Counted from the first letter of the stretch, positions 7,653 through 18,065 are shown. The stretch is 64,000 bases of DNA from Streptomyces sp. YIM 130001 (GCF_003574445.1 NZ_KZ984555.1:124001-188000), one strand, 5' to 3'. The notes: generated by a model not told the origin, from the letters alone. Made by a program: numbers and translations.

Positions 7653-9176
7653 TCAGGACCGCGCGGGGCGGCGGAGCCGGGTGCGGACGGACGCCGGGAC
7701 CAGGCGGGCGAGCCGCCGCTTCCAGCGCCGCAGGCCGCCCCTGACTCCTCGGCTCCTCCTGCTCCTGGCCAGCTCGCCGGTCAGCTCGCGCACTTCCTGC
7801 TCCAGGTCGTCGATGCGCCATTTCTGCGTCATACGTTCGCTGTCGTAGCGCTCGGTGGCGTCGAGCAGGTCACCGGCCGCCGTGACCCAGGCTCCCGGCG
7901 ACGCGAACGCGCTCACCGGCTCCAGACGGTCGTCGGCGGCGATCGGAGCGCCGCTGCCGAGGGCGCGGACGAGGGTGTCCCACCAGGCCTCGTGGTCGGT
8001 GATGCGCCGGTCCCGTACGGAGCGCAGGTGGGCCCGTACCGCGTCGTCGGCGTCGAGCAGCTCACGCGCGGCGCGGAGCACGTCTCCCGAGCGCCAGCTC
8101 GCCAGGCCGAGAACGTAGTCCTGCATCCCCACGTTCTCGGCCGCGCCACGCATCCGTACCGCGGAGTACTGCGTCGGCGCGATCGAGAGCGCCGGGGTCG
8201 CCTCCCGCGCGGCGATGATCGCCGGGTGGTAGCGCGTCCCGATCACCAGCGCCGCGCCGCCGGTCAGTGCGGCGACCTCCCGGGCCGTGAGCATGGGGAC
8301 GGCGCGCACGCGGTCGTCCCCTGCGTACACGGCGATCCGCTCGTTCGAGAGCTGGTCGCGGATGCTCCGGTCCGGTTCGAACGTCCCCGCGTGCGGCACC
8401 AGCAGGACGTCCGCCTCGTACAGGTCCGCGAGTTGCACCAGGGTCCGCGCGATCAGCCGGCAGTACGCGTCCTGTCCGATCGCGGGCGTGGACGCCTTCT
8501 CGGCGAAGCTCGCCACGACGTAGCGCCGTTCCTGGAGCCGGGCGACCGACGCCAGGTCCGCCGCGCGTGGCCGCAGGCCGAACGCGTCGTCCATGCCGGG
8601 CGCGACCCGCTCCTTGGCGGCGCCGAGCGTGCCGACCAGTTCGTACGTGGAGCGCTCACGCGCGCCGAATCCGACGGCCGAGCCGAGCAGCGCCTCCAGA
8701 TGGGGCGCGTCCTGCGCGCGGATCAGCGGTCCGACGGTCTGGCTGGTGAACGCGTACGGCTTGCCGAGCGCCGATGCCACCCCGGCGAGCGCGGCCCGCT
8801 CGAAGATGTGCTGCGGGAAGAAGGAGTTGAGATTGCCGCCGCCGGCGACGAGCACCGCGTCGGCGGCCCGCACGGCCTCGATCACGCCGATCGCCGGGTC
8901 GCCGTCGGCGAGCAGGTGCGTCCCGCGCCGCGCCGCGTCCGTCACCGCCGCGTGCCGGGCGATGTTGTGGCGGCGGTCGGGCGTACCGCGGAACCCGATG
9001 CGGCCGGTCGACGGGACGCCGTATCGCGCCGCCGCACTCTCCGGATGGCCGCCGATGAGCGTGACGTCCACGACGTCGCGGGCCCGCAGCGCCTCGATGG
9101 CCGCCTCGGTCATCGCCTCGTCCCCCAGGTGATAGAGGTCCCGCCATCCGATGTCTCCTACGAGAACGACGCGCAT
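7653..9176 (-). CDS. Polysaccharide pyruvyl transferase family protein
   Basis: 507-aa protein. The first 380 residues resemble the CsaB/WcaK-type family, which adds ketal-pyruvate to surface sugars. It opens with a Rossmann-like MRVVLVGDIG, followed by a GGGNLNSFF loop and a conserved GTRYHPAIIA segment. The last 70 residues form a predicted coiled coil (DDLEQEVRELTGELARS) followed by a strongly basic tail, which could bind membranes or nucleic acid. The start at 9176 is preceded by AGAGG. It is convergent with the Fur-type gene. The acceptor polymer is unknown. Confidence 0.8.
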   Translation of the reverse strand: MRVVLVGDIGWRDLYHLGDEAMTEAAIEALRARDVVDVTLIGGHPESAAARYGVPSTGRIGFRGTPDRRHNIARHAAVTDAARRGTHLLADGDPAIGVIEAVRAADAVLVAGGGNLNSFFPQHIFERAALAGVASALGKPYAFTSQTVGPLIRAQDAPHLEALLGSAVGFGARERSTYELVGTLGAAKERVAPGMDDAFGLRPRAADLASVARLQERRYVVASFAEKASTPAIGQDAYCRLIARTLVQLADLYEADVLLVPHAGTFEPDRSIRDQLSNERIAVYAGDDRVRAVPMLTAREVAALTGGAALVIGTRYHPAIIAAREATPALSIAPTQYSAVRMRGAAENVGMQDYVLGLASWRSGDVLRAARELLDADDAVRAHLRSVRDRRITDHEAWWDTLVRALGSGAPIAADDRLEPVSAFASPGAWVTAAGDLLDATERYDSERMTQKWRIDDLEQEVRELTGELARSRRSRGVRGGLRRWKRRLARLVPASVRTRLRRPARS

Positions 9177-9550
9177 CTTCCAACCTCTGCAGCTAGGGGA
9201 ACTGTGGCCGGGCGGAGGCGGCGACGACCGCCTCCCACCGACGACTTCGGCCACTGGGACCACAACATGCCCGTGTGCACGGCCGGGTCCCCGAGACCGA
9301 CACCGCGCCGACCGCCAGGTGGAGCGCGGGTGAACGTATCGGGCGGATACCGCGCCCGCGTGCCACTCGGCGACGCCGTCGTTCCAGCCACCTCCCGACC
9401 CCTTCCGCGATCTGACGGGCCGTCATATCGTCACCCTCCTGACGACTGTTCAGATGACAACCGTCTCCACCACCGGACCCGCCCTCCGCACGGCGTCGCA
9501 CCCCGGACACCCCGCCGACGGCGCCGTCCGGCGACCAGCAGGGAGGATCC
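9177..9550. other. Divergent promoter region, pyruvyl transferase / ABC operon
   Basis: 374 bases with no supported gene. A 13-bp dyad TGACGGGCCGTCA (6-1-6) at 9413-9425 lies midway and may be an operator. No TPP or other riboswitch could be matched upstream of the transporter. Confidence 0.45.
9413..9425. promoter_or_regulatory. 6-1-6 dyad, candidate operator
   Basis: TGACGG-G-CCGTCA, an exact inverted repeat 126 bases upstream of the ABC operon. The nearby sequence TCATATCGTCA repeats part of it. Regulator unknown. Confidence 0.35.
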
Positions 9551-10339
9551 GTGGGAGACCCGCACCCGACCCCACCCACACTCCGGGCCACCGGACTCGG
9601 CCGCACCTTCGGCCGCGGCCCCGGCCAGGTGTCCGCGCTCGGCCCGCTGGACCTGGACGTCGGCCGCGGCGAATTCGCCTGCGTCGTCGGCCCGTCCGGC
9701 TGCGGCAAGTCCACGCTGCTGCGCATCGCGGCCGGATTGCTCCGCCCCAGCGCCGGACGCCTCGAGATCCGCGCGGAGACCGACCGCCCGGCAGCGATGA
9801 TCTTCCAGGACTACGGCATCTACGACTGGAAGACCGTACTGGCCAACGTCCGCTTCGGCCTCGACATCCAGCGCGTACCCCGCAAGGACGCCGACGCCAA
9901 GGCCCACGACTGGCTCGTCCGCCTCGGCCTCGACGACTTCGCCGACGCCTACCCGGCCGCCCTGTCCGGCGGCATGCGCCAACGCGTGGCCATCGCCCGC
10001 GCCCTGGCCGTGGAGCCCGAGATCCTGCTGATGGACGAGCCGTTCGCCGCACTGGACGCCCAACTCCGCACCATCCTGCAGGACGAGCTCCTCGAGCTCA
10101 CCCAGACCACCCGCACCACCACCCTCTTCATCACCCACAGCCTCGAGGAGGCGATCGTCCTCGGCGACCGCGTCCTGGTGATGTCGGCCCGTCCGGGGCG
10201 GATCATCGCCGAACGCCGGCCGCCGTTCGGCCGGCCGCGCTCCGGCGACGTCCGCGACACTCCCGAATTCGCCCGCCTCAAGCGCGAGTTGTGGGACCTG
10301 CTGCGCAGCGAGGTCCGCACCGAGGCGGTGCCGGCATGA
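9551..10339 (+). CDS. ABC importer ATPase, NitT/TauT (SsuB/TauB) type
   Basis: 262-aa ATPase. Walker A GPSGCGKST is at about residues 47-55, the Q-loop is in IFQDYG, the signature is LSGGMRQR, Walker B is ILLMDEP and the H-loop is FITHS. The QDYGIYDWKTV segment and SGGMRQRV signature are typical of sulfonate, nitrate, taurine and pyrimidine-precursor importers. It starts with GTG five bases after GGAGG. The stop overlaps the permease start (ATGA), so translation is coupled. Substrate cannot be read from the ATPase. Confidence 0.92.
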   Translation: MGDPHPTPPTLRATGLGRTFGRGPGQVSALGPLDLDVGRGEFACVVGPSGCGKSTLLRIAAGLLRPSAGRLEIRAETDRPAAMIFQDYGIYDWKTVLANVRFGLDIQRVPRKDADAKAHDWLVRLGLDDFADAYPAALSGGMRQRVAIARALAVEPEILLMDEPFAALDAQLRTILQDELLELTQTTRTTTLFITHSLEEAIVLGDRVLVMSARPGRIIAERRPPFGRPRSGDVRDTPEFARLKRELWDLLRSEVRTEAVPA

Positions 10340-11199
10340 CCACACTCACCAAGATTCCCGAGGACGACGTACTGGTCAGGGAGCCGGGACCGCAGGAGCT
10401 GAGCCCGCAGCGCACCCACCGCAGGCGCCGCGCCCTGGAGGTCTCCCTGGCCGTGGCCGTGCCCGTCGTCCTGCTCCTCGTCTGGCAACTGGCCGCCGTC
10501 CAGGGCTGGATCGACGACCGCATCTACCCGGCCCCGCAGACCATCGTCGAGGACGGCTGGCAGCGCGCGGCCGACGGCGAGCTGTGGCCGGACGTGTGGG
10601 CCACCCTCAAGCGCGTACTCGGCGGCTACGCCATCGGCACCGTCTCCGGCTACGCCCTCGGCCTCCTGATGGGCTCGCTGTCCCTGGTACGGGCCGCCCT
10701 CGAACCCCTCCTCGACGCCCTGTACGTCGTGCCGAAGCTGGCCCTCCTGCCGATCTTCCTCAACATGTTCGGGCTCGGTGAAGGCCCGCAGATCGCGCTG
10801 GTCGCGACCACCGTCTTCTTCTTCGTGTGGATCTCGACGATGGCGGCCGTGCTCGCCGTGCCCGCGGGCCACCGGGACGCGGGCACGGTCTTCGGCGCCT
10901 CCCCGTGGCAGATGTTCCGGCACGTCCTGCTGCCCGCCTCGCTGCCCGCGGTCCTGGTGGGCGCGCGGATCGCGGCAGGAGTGGCGGTCCTGGTGATCGT
11001 CGCGTCCGAGTCGATCGCCGCAGCCGACGGGCTCGGACATCTGATCTTCGACGCGCGGGCGCTCTTCCAGAACGACGTGATGTTCGTCGGCATCGTCTGC
11101 GTCGCCCTGCTCGGTGTCCTCTTCTCCGAACTGGTCCGTCTCGGGGGCCGGTTGCTCACTCCATGGGCGCCGCGCGACCGAGGGCGCAGCCAGTCCTGA
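10336..11199 (+). CDS. ABC importer permease, NitT/TauT type
   Basis: 287-aa inner-membrane subunit with six predicted TM segments from about residue 32. The EAA-type coupling motif is in the region AAVLAVPAGHRDAGTVFGASPWQMFRHVLLPASLPAV. The first 30 residues are a charged cytoplasmic tail. The ATG at 10336 overlaps the ATPase stop by four bases. It is one operon with the ATPase and the lipoprotein that follows. Confidence 0.92.
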   Translation: MTTLTKIPEDDVLVREPGPQELSPQRTHRRRRALEVSLAVAVPVVLLLVWQLAAVQGWIDDRIYPAPQTIVEDGWQRAADGELWPDVWATLKRVLGGYAIGTVSGYALGLLMGSLSLVRAALEPLLDALYVVPKLALLPIFLNMFGLGEGPQIALVATTVFFFVWISTMAAVLAVPAGHRDAGTVFGASPWQMFRHVLLPASLPAVLVGARIAAGVAVLVIVASESIAAADGLGHLIFDARALFQNDVMFVGIVCVALLGVLFSELVRLGGRLLTPWAPRDRGRSQS

Positions 11200-11239
11200 C
11201 CCCGCCACCGCCGCTTCCCGTACGTGAGGATCACGCCCC

Positions 11240-12424
11240 ATGCGCACCGGAACGAACCCGCACCGCACCACCGCCGCGACCTCGCACAGGCGGCGCCCCG
11301 CCGTCGCGGTCGCCCTGCTGACCGCCGGCGCCCTGCTCGTCTCCGCGGGCTGCGCCGCGGAGGACGACGAACCGTCCGCCGGATCCGCGAAACCCCGCAC
11401 CGTCAAGGCCGTCAAGGGCTGCGGCCCCGGCAGCTGGACCGACCACACCGACCTGGCCGAGAACCGCAAGCCCGCCCGCTGCGAGAAGGGCGCACCGGCC
11501 CCGAAGCCCTTGAAGGCGAAGAAGAAGATCACCCTCGCCACCGGAACGCTCAGCGCCGAGTACGTCGCCCCCTTGCAAATGGCCGCCGAGAAGGGCGAGT
11601 TCGCGAAGGAGGGACTCGATGTCGACCTCAAGGTGCTGCCCACCCCGGACGCCCTGCCGCTGCTGGCCAAGGGCGACATCGACGCCCAGTGGGCGGCCCC
11701 CGAGGCAGCCGTGATGAACGGCATCGACGGCGGCTTCGACATCAAGTGGGTGGCCGCCAATTACTCCCCCGCCCCCGACTCCCGCAGCGGCCTGTGGGTG
11801 CGCCTGAAGAAGGGCCAGAAGGCCGATCACGTGCCGATGGCGGACCGGAAGGTCGGCACCATGATCGGCAAGGGCTCGGTGATCGCGTACCCGATGGGCA
11901 AATCGCTCCGCAAGCACGGCGGCGGAATCGACAAGGTGCAGTTCCAGCAGCTCGGCTCGGCCGATGTACTCACCGCGCTGCAGAACGGCGGCGTGGACTC
12001 GGCCTGGCTCCTCGACCCGGTCTGGCGCAAGGTCGACGGCGATCCGAAGTACGCCTTCCTCGGCGGCCAGCCGCTCGGTGAACCGCTCGGCGGCCTTCTG
12101 TTCGGTCCGAACCTCCTGTCCAAGGACGTCGACGCCGGCGTCGCCTTCCTGCGCGCTTACGTCCGGACCGTGAACACGTACTTCCGCGGGGACTACAAGG
12201 CTGACGCCGCGTTCGTCACGGAACTGGCGAAGCTGCTGAAAGTCGATGAGTCGATCCTGAAGTCGACACCGTCGCTGCGGATGGACTGGGAGATCCGCAA
12301 GGGCACCACGGACCGCCTGCAGCAGGCGTACGCCGATGCCGGGGTGGCGGAGGGCGACAAGGTGCCCGAGTCGAAGGCCGTGGACCGCTCGCTGTACGCG
12401 GAGGCGGTGGGCCACCGCGAGTGA
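11240..12424 (+). CDS. ABC importer substrate-binding lipoprotein, NMT1/SsuA-like
   Basis: 394-aa lipoprotein with a basic n-region, a hydrophobic core at about 22-34 and lipobox VSAGC (Cys37). From about residue 95 (KKITLATGTLSAEYVAPLQMAAEKGEFAKEGLDVDL) it follows the periplasmic-binding-protein type II fold of NitT/TauT systems. The segment at about 55-90 between the lipobox and the fold carries two Cys, CGPGSWTDHTD and ARCEKG, and is longer than usual. GAGGA precedes the ATG. Candidates include sulfonates, nitrate, taurine or thiamine precursors; none is favoured by the sequence. A strong terminator follows. Confidence 0.9.
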   Translation: MRTGTNPHRTTAATSHRRRPAVAVALLTAGALLVSAGCAAEDDEPSAGSAKPRTVKAVKGCGPGSWTDHTDLAENRKPARCEKGAPAPKPLKAKKKITLATGTLSAEYVAPLQMAAEKGEFAKEGLDVDLKVLPTPDALPLLAKGDIDAQWAAPEAAVMNGIDGGFDIKWVAANYSPAPDSRSGLWVRLKKGQKADHVPMADRKVGTMIGKGSVIAYPMGKSLRKHGGGIDKVQFQQLGSADVLTALQNGGVDSAWLLDPVWRKVDGDPKYAFLGGQPLGEPLGGLLFGPNLLSKDVDAGVAFLRAYVRTVNTYFRGDYKADAAFVTELAKLLKVDESILKSTPSLRMDWEIRKGTTDRLQQAYADAGVAEGDKVPESKAVDRSLYAEAVGHRE

Positions 12425-12473
12425 GCCCGCGCAGAGCCGGACACGGGGACTGAGCCCGCACAGAACAGAACAT

Positions 12474-12511
12474 GACGAAGGCCCGGATCCCATGGGATCC
12501 GGGCCTTCGTC
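12474..12511. terminator. Bidirectional terminator, ABC operon / tRNA-fMet
   Basis: A perfect 38-base palindrome: two 17-bp arms around CATG. It lies 50 bases after the binding-protein stop and directly downstream of the tRNA gene read on the minus strand, so it probably ends both transcripts. T-runs are short, as is usual in this GC range. Confidence 0.75.
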
Positions 12512-12516
12512 TTCAG

Positions 12517-12590
12517 TAGCGGGGACAGGATTTGAACCTGCGACCTCTGGGTTATGAGCCCAGCGAGCTACCGAGCTGCTCCACCCCGCG
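12517..12590 (-). tRNA. tRNA-fMet (CAU), copy 1
   Basis: A 74-nt cloverleaf read on the minus strand, from CGCGGGG at the 5' acceptor to CCCCGCT plus discriminator A; CCA is not encoded. The anticodon loop is CTCATAA, flanked by the three consecutive G:C pairs (GGG/CCC) of initiator tRNAs. The 1-72 position is a C/U mismatch, the other initiator hallmark. It is identical to the copy at 14946-15019, including flanking DNA. Confidence 0.95.
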
Positions 12591-12687
12591 CCGTTGTGTT
12601 GCAACCGTACGTCAGAGGCGACGACCAGCGCAAATCCGTTCCCCGAGGGCCCGCAGCCGGCCCGTCCGGCCCGAGAGGCAGCGCCTC

Positions 12688-14703
12688 TCAGGCCGTGAGC
12701 TCCTGCTGCAGCGCCTCCCGGAGGCGCCCCGCACGCTCGGCCACCTCCGCCGGCCCGAGCTGGACTGCCCGGTCGCACCAGCGGCGCCCCTCGGCAAGCT
12801 CCCCGCGCCGTGCGTGAAGCAGCGCGAGACGCAGCGCGGCCCGCCCGTGGCCCGCGTCGGCGGCCCGCGTCCACCACAGCAGCGCCTCCGGCTCGCTGCC
12901 CTCGCGAGCCAGCAGCAGACCGAGGTTGAACGCGCCGTTCCGGCTGCCCGCCTCGGCCGCCTCTCGGTACCAGCGAGCCGCCTCGACGACATCACCGCGC
13001 GCGGAGGCGAGCATTCCGACCCGCACCTGGGCCTTGCGGTGGCCGAGATCGGCCGCGCGCTCGTACCACTCCTCGCACTCGGTGCGCCCGGTCACGGCCT
13101 CGCCGAGCACCACGTCGCGGTGGTCACGCCGGTCGAGCAGGGCACCGAGACGGTACGCCGCCTCCGCACTGCCGCCGCCCGCCGCACCCCGCAGATGCCG
13201 CTCCGCACCCCTGCGGTCGCCCTCGCGCAGCCGCGCGATGCCTACCTGCAGGGCGGCCTCGGTGTGCCCGGCCGCGGCGGCCCGCTCGTACCAACCGAGC
13301 GCGACCTCCTCCTCGCCGCGGCCCGCGTGCAGAATGCCCAGATTGAACGCGGCGTCGACGCTGCCCGACTCTGCCGCCTTGGAGAACCAGGGCTGCGCCC
13401 CCGCGGTGTCGCCGACCTGCAGGAGCAGGACGGCGAGCGCATTGGCCGCCTCCCGGTGACCCGCGTAGGCGGCACGGCGGTACCACTGCTCGGCCTGGAC
13501 GGTGCGAGCCCCCTCGGCGCAGAGCAGGCCGAGGTTGTACGCACCGTTCACATCGCCCGCGTCCATCGCGGCCCGGTACCAGCGCTCGGCGGTCTGGGTC
13601 TCGCCGCGCTCGGCGTGCAGGGCACCGAGCGCGTTGGCCGCGTTCCCGTCGCCGTCCTTGGCCGCACGGTGCCACCACAGCGAGGCGTTCTTCTCGTCAC
13701 CGGCGTCACGCAGCAGGAATCCCAGCGCGCAGGCGGCACGCGACTCGCCGTCCTTGGCGGCCGACAGGTACCAGCGCCCCGCCTCCTTCAGCTCACCGCG
13801 CTGTTCGAGGATGACGCCGAGGTGCAGCGCCGCCCTGCGGTGCCCGCGCGCGGCCGCCTGCCGGTACCACTGCTCGATCTCCTCGGCCGGCGTGAGCCGT
13901 CGTGCCCCGTCGGGCGCCGCGTCGGGAGTCGTGCCCGCACTCGGCGCAACCTCCTGGGTGTCGGACCCCGTGCCGTCGGCGGCCTCCGTGGCGGTACCGT
14001 CACCGCCGACCACCAGGCGTGCGGAGTCCAGGAGTTCGGCACCCAGGACGATCGCCTCGGCCGGGATCCGGCCGGACGGCGCGACCGCACGCCGCACCGC
14101 GGCCCGGCCGTGCAGACCCGTCACGTCCGGGTCCTGGCCCGCGTCGGCGGCAGCGGTGCGCTGCAGCGCCCGGGCCAGCCGGTACGCCGCCTCCCGGTGG
14201 CCGCGCTCGGCAGCAGTACGCATCCACCGCTCGGCCCCTACGTCACCACGGTGCTCGAGAAGGTCGGCGAGGGCGTACGCACCGAGCGTGTGGCCCTGCT
14301 CGGCGGACTGGCGCAGCCAGTACTCGGCGGCGGGCTCGTCACCCCGCTCACGGTGGTGCCGTCCGAGCGCGTGTGCGGCCGCGGAGGAACCCGCGACAGC
14401 GGCGATCCGCCACCAACCGGCGGCCTCGTCGGCGTATCCACGCTGGTGGAGCAGGACACCGAGGTTGTTCGCGGCGGCACGGTCGCCGTCCGCGGTGGCG
14501 GCGCGCAGATGGGGCTCCGCGCCGTCCAGGTCACCGCGGCGCAGCAGCAGCGCGCCGAACCTGCTCATGGCGGCGGTCTCGCCCGCCTCGGCGGCGGCAC
14601 GGTGACGTGCCTCCTCGACCGCCGCACCGGGTTCTTCCCGGACGGTCGGCTGTGTAAGTCGCCCTGTCTCCAACAGAGTTGCCCTGTCCCCCATAACGTC
14701 CAT
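12688..14703 (-). CDS. Sel1/TPR-repeat protein
   Basis: 671-aa soluble protein composed almost wholly of about 35-residue Sel1-like helical repeats; the pattern AA..LG.LL..RGD...A..WYRRAA.AG is seen many times from about residue 35 to 660. Repeats 7-8 are separated by an insertion at about residues 260-310, rich in Ala, Thr, Gly and Asp. Such solenoids bind partner proteins; the partner is unknown. I chose the ATG at 14703 (MDVMGDRATLL) over the GTG 18 bases upstream because GGGTGGTG precedes it. The gene lies alone between two initiator tRNA genes and is transcribed the same way. Confidence 0.88.
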   Translation of the reverse strand: MDVMGDRATLLETGRLTQPTVREEPGAAVEEARHRAAAEAGETAAMSRFGALLLRRGDLDGAEPHLRAATADGDRAAANNLGVLLHQRGYADEAAGWWRIAAVAGSSAAAHALGRHHRERGDEPAAEYWLRQSAEQGHTLGAYALADLLEHRGDVGAERWMRTAAERGHREAAYRLARALQRTAAADAGQDPDVTGLHGRAAVRRAVAPSGRIPAEAIVLGAELLDSARLVVGGDGTATEAADGTGSDTQEVAPSAGTTPDAAPDGARRLTPAEEIEQWYRQAAARGHRRAALHLGVILEQRGELKEAGRWYLSAAKDGESRAACALGFLLRDAGDEKNASLWWHRAAKDGDGNAANALGALHAERGETQTAERWYRAAMDAGDVNGAYNLGLLCAEGARTVQAEQWYRRAAYAGHREAANALAVLLLQVGDTAGAQPWFSKAAESGSVDAAFNLGILHAGRGEEEVALGWYERAAAAGHTEAALQVGIARLREGDRRGAERHLRGAAGGGSAEAAYRLGALLDRRDHRDVVLGEAVTGRTECEEWYERAADLGHRKAQVRVGMLASARGDVVEAARWYREAAEAGSRNGAFNLGLLLAREGSEPEALLWWTRAADAGHGRAALRLALLHARRGELAEGRRWCDRAVQLGPAEVAERAGRLREALQQELTA

Positions 14704-14900
14704 CGTCGCACCACCCGTCACCCGGGTACACCTGGTATAGCGCAGCCAGGGAGGTCACTTCAGCGTTTTGTCGACATGCCCACAGAGAGATAAGTCAAAC
14801 ACGGAACTCCCAACTCCCCTACGGTGGCGCGCTGATGGCGCACTCAGGGGGCACGGACGGCGCACGTACGCCTGCGCGAAAAAGATCCCCCACAGCGCAT

Positions 14901-14940
14901 GACGAAGGCCCGGATCCTCAAAGGGATCCGGGCCTTCGCC
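14901..14940 (-). terminator. Terminator of tRNA-fMet copy 2
   Basis: Two 17-base arms with one mismatch around a six-base loop (14918-14923). The stem sequence is nearly the same as in the terminator of tRNA copy 1 but the loop differs, showing that the terminator was duplicated along with the tRNA. Confidence 0.7.
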
Positions 14941-14945
14941 TTCAG

Positions 14946-15019
14946 TAGCGGGGACAGGATTTGAACCTGCGACCTCTGGGTTATGAGCCCAGCGAGCTAC
15001 CGAGCTGCTCCACCCCGCG
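14946..15019 (-). tRNA. tRNA-fMet (CAU), copy 2
   Basis: Identical in sequence to the copy at 12517-12590, with the same initiator features (C1/U72 mismatch, three G:C pairs below the CAU anticodon loop, no CCA). The upstream flank (TTGTGTTGCAACCGTAC on the + strand) is also shared, so the promoter-proximal DNA belongs to the duplication. Confidence 0.95.
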
Positions 15020-15089
15020 CCGTTGTGTTGCAACCGTACCACGGTGCGGGGGCGGTCCCGACCAGCGCTTTCGGCCGGGACCGCACAGC

Positions 15090-18065
15090 TCAGGCCGAGC
15101 CGCCACCACCTTCTTCGTCGGCCTTGCCGCCGTCTTCGCCGTCGCCCTTCGCGCCGCCCTCCTTGTCGGCGCCGCCCTTCTCGTCGCCGCTCGCCGCCTC
15201 GGCGTCGGCCGCGCGCTGCAGGGCTTCCTGGAGGTCCTTCTGGGCGTCGCCGTAAGCCTTCCAGTCCTGCTTCTGCAGGGCCTTCTCACCGGCTTCCATC
15301 GCGTCCTGGGCGTCCTTGAGGGCTTCCTTCACCGTGGGATCGGCCGACGGTGGCGTATCGCCCGGATCCGTCGGTGGCGGATCCGTCCCGTCCTCGGCCT
15401 GCTGTCCGAAGACCGCGTCGAAGCCCTCGGCCAGCGAGTTCTTGAACACGACCTCACGGTTGTACGAGACGCCGACCTTCTTCAGGAGCGGGTAGTTGGC
15501 GCTGCCACCCTTGACGTAGACCGGCTCGACGTACAGGAAGCCGTCGTTGAACGGGACGGTGAGCAGGTTTCCGTAGACGATGTCCGAGTCCGTACCTCTC
15601 AGGTTCCGGACGAACTCGGCGACTTCGGGATCGCCGTTCAACTCACTCTGCACCTGTTGTGGGCCTGGTACGTCGGACTTCACGTTCAGCACTCTTATCG
15701 TGCCGTAGTCATCGCTGGTGGCATCCGCGTCGACCGACATGAACGCCCCGAGGTTGGGTCGCCCGTTGGGTGTGAAGGTCGTCGTCAGCGAGAACTTCTG
15801 CTGGTCCTGCCCCGGCATCTTGAGGCTCAAGTAGTACGGCGGAACCGAGTTCTTGTCCTTGTTGGTCGGGTCGTCCGGGACCTGCCAGACGTCGGAACCG
15901 CTGTAGAACTGCGCCGGGTTCTGCACGTGGTAGCGGGTCATGAGCTCTCGCTGGACCTTGAACAGGTCCTGCGGGTAGCGCATGTGCTCACGCAGCTCGG
16001 CGGAGATCTCGCTCTTCTTCTCGACGGTGTCCGGGAACGCCTTCATCCAGGTCTTGAGGACCGGGTCCTTCTCGTCCCACTGGTAGAGCTTGACCTTGCC
16101 GTCGTAGGCGTCGACCGTCGCCTTCACCGAGTTGCGGATGTAGTTGACCTGGTTCTCCTGAGCCACCACCGCACGCTGGTTGTTCGCCGCGGTCAGCGAG
16201 TCGGCAGTGGTGTCACCGAGCGTCGTGCGCGAGGCGTACGGATAGCCGTTCGACGTGGTGTAGGCGTCGACGATCCACTGGATCCTGCCGTCGACCACGG
16301 CCGGGTAGGCGTCGCCGTCGATGGTGAGCCAGGGGGCCACCGCCTCGACGCGCTCCTTCGGGGTGCGGTTGTACAGGATCCGCGAACCCTCACCGATCGC
16401 TCCGGAGTACATGATCTGCGGCTCGCTGAACGAGACCGCGTACGCCGCCCGGTTGATCGGGTTGGAGAGATTGACGCCGCTGTCGCCCTTGTAGCTCGTG
16501 TTCTGCTCGCCGTCGGACTCGTAGTCGAGTTCCTTCTGCGGGCCGCCCACGATGGAGTACTGGCTGGTCTTCTCGCCGTAGTAGATCCGCTGCTCGTACT
16601 TCTGCTTGTCGAACTGGCCCTTGGTGGGCAGGCCCGACTCGGTGAACTCCGGGGCGCCGGCCGGGTCGGCCTTGGGGTCCGTGCCGGTGCCCTTGGCGGT
16701 GATCGCGCCGAAGCCGTGGGTGTACGTGAAGTGGTCGTTGATCCAGTTGCGCTTCGGGATGCCGTCGAGGTCGAGCTCGCGCAGACCGATGACCGTGTCC
16801 TGCTCCTTGCCCTTGGCGTCCTTGTAGCGGTCGACGTCGAGGGTGCTCGGGAACTGGTAGTACTTACGCTCTCGCTGGAGCTGGTCGAAGGTCGGACCCA
16901 CCACGTTCGGGTCGATCATGCGGTAGCTCGCCTGGGCGTCGGCCTGCTTGCGCTGGGCCTCCTTGGCGGAGCCCTCCGGCGCGGTCTTGCCCCGGCCGGA
17001 GTAGTCCTTCACGTCCGCGCTGTCGATGCCGTAGGCGTCGCGGGTGGCCTGGATGTTCTCCTTGATGTACGGAGCTTCCTTGGCCTGCTCGTTGGGCTCG
17101 ACCTGGAACTTCTGGACGATGGCCGGGTAGAGGCCGCCGATCAGGATCGCGGAGAGCACCATCAGGCCGAAGCCGATGACCGGCAGCTGCCAGGTGCGGC
17201 GCCACAGCGTCGCGAAGAACAGCACCGCACAGATCGCCGCGATGCAGAACAGGATCGTCTTCGCCGGCAGATACGCGTTGGCGTCGACGTAGCGCAGGCC
17301 CGTCCAGTTGCCGGTGGCCTTGAAGTCGCTGGACTTCACCGCCAGGCCGTACCGGTCGAGCCAGTACGCCACCGCCTTCAGCGTCACGAAGACGCCGAGC
17401 AGCACCGACAGATGGCCGGTGGCCGCGCCGGTGGCCCGCGCTCCCGGGCTGGTGACCCGCAGTCCGCCGTACAGGTAGTGCGTCACCGCGGCGGCGATCA
17501 GCGACAGCACGGCGGCGGCGAAGCCGAAGCCGAGCAGGAAGCGGTACCAGGGCAGGTCGAAGGCGTAGAAGGAGACGTCGAGTCCGAACTCGGGGTCCTT
17601 CTGGTTGAACGGCACGCCGTTGATCCACATGAGCCAGGTGCGCCACTGGCCCGACGCGGACGCTCCCGCGATGAGGCCGACAAGAGCGGTGATCCCGATC
17701 AGGATCCACTTCTTGTACGGCGCGATGCCCATGCGGTAGCGGTCGAGGCTCTGTTGCTCCATCGACATGGCGCTCAGCGGGGGCCTGAGCCGGTGGGCCA
17801 ACCAGATGTTCACCCCCACGGCTGCAGCCATCAGCAGGCCGAAGACGAAGAAGAGACCGATCTTGGTCCACAGGGTGGTGGTGAAGACTGACGAGTAATC
17901 GACCGAGCGATACCAGAGCCAATCGGTCCAGAACCCCGCAAACATGACGAACGCCATGGCCAGTACGGCCAGGACGCCCAAGGTCATGAGCAGGGTCCGG
18001 GCCCGCCGGGACGGTCGGCCGACTCTGATCCGTGGCCCCGTCGGGCCTCCGCCGCGGTCCGGCAT
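15090..18065 (-). CDS. UPF0182 family membrane protein
   Basis: 991-aa protein of a conserved actinobacterial family. The N-terminal third holds seven predicted TM segments (from about residue 22 to 305). The middle is a large extracytoplasmic domain with many Tyr/Asp-rich segments. The last 90 residues are a low-complexity acidic and alanine-rich tail ([18 protein letters not shown], then [13 protein letters not shown]). Function is unknown. The most likely start is ATG 18065 (MPDRGGG); the frame stays open upstream to 18134. It is divergent from the PPA1309 gene, as is common in actinobacteria. Confidence 0.88.
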   Translation of the reverse strand: MPDRGGGPTGPRIRVGRPSRRARTLLMTLGVLAVLAMAFVMFAGFWTDWLWYRSVDYSSVFTTTLWTKIGLFFVFGLLMAAAVGVNIWLAHRLRPPLSAMSMEQQSLDRYRMGIAPYKKWILIGITALVGLIAGASASGQWRTWLMWINGVPFNQKDPEFGLDVSFYAFDLPWYRFLLGFGFAAAVLSLIAAAVTHYLYGGLRVTSPGARATGAATGHLSVLLGVFVTLKAVAYWLDRYGLAVKSSDFKATGNWTGLRYVDANAYLPAKTILFCIAAICAVLFFATLWRRTWQLPVIGFGLMVLSAILIGGLYPAIVQKFQVEPNEQAKEAPYIKENIQATRDAYGIDSADVKDYSGRGKTAPEGSAKEAQRKQADAQASYRMIDPNVVGPTFDQLQRERKYYQFPSTLDVDRYKDAKGKEQDTVIGLRELDLDGIPKRNWINDHFTYTHGFGAITAKGTGTDPKADPAGAPEFTESGLPTKGQFDKQKYEQRIYYGEKTSQYSIVGGPQKELDYESDGEQNTSYKGDSGVNLSNPINRAAYAVSFSEPQIMYSGAIGEGSRILYNRTPKERVEAVAPWLTIDGDAYPAVVDGRIQWIVDAYTTSNGYPYASRTTLGDTTADSLTAANNQRAVVAQENQVNYIRNSVKATVDAYDGKVKLYQWDEKDPVLKTWMKAFPDTVEKKSEISAELREHMRYPQDLFKVQRELMTRYHVQNPAQFYSGSDVWQVPDDPTNKDKNSVPPYYLSLKMPGQDQQKFSLTTTFTPNGRPNLGAFMSVDADATSDDYGTIRVLNVKSDVPGPQQVQSELNGDPEVAEFVRNLRGTDSDIVYGNLLTVPFNDGFLYVEPVYVKGGSANYPLLKKVGVSYNREVVFKNSLAEGFDAVFGQQAEDGTDPPPTDPGDTPPSADPTVKEALKDAQDAMEAGEKALQKQDWKAYGDAQKDLQEALQRAADAEAASGDEKGGADKEGGAKGDGEDGGKADEEGGGGSA

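Noticed and set aside
9430..9550. TPP riboswitch before the NMT1-like ABC operon
   Set aside because: The conserved CTGAGA and ACCTGATCTGG segments are absent.
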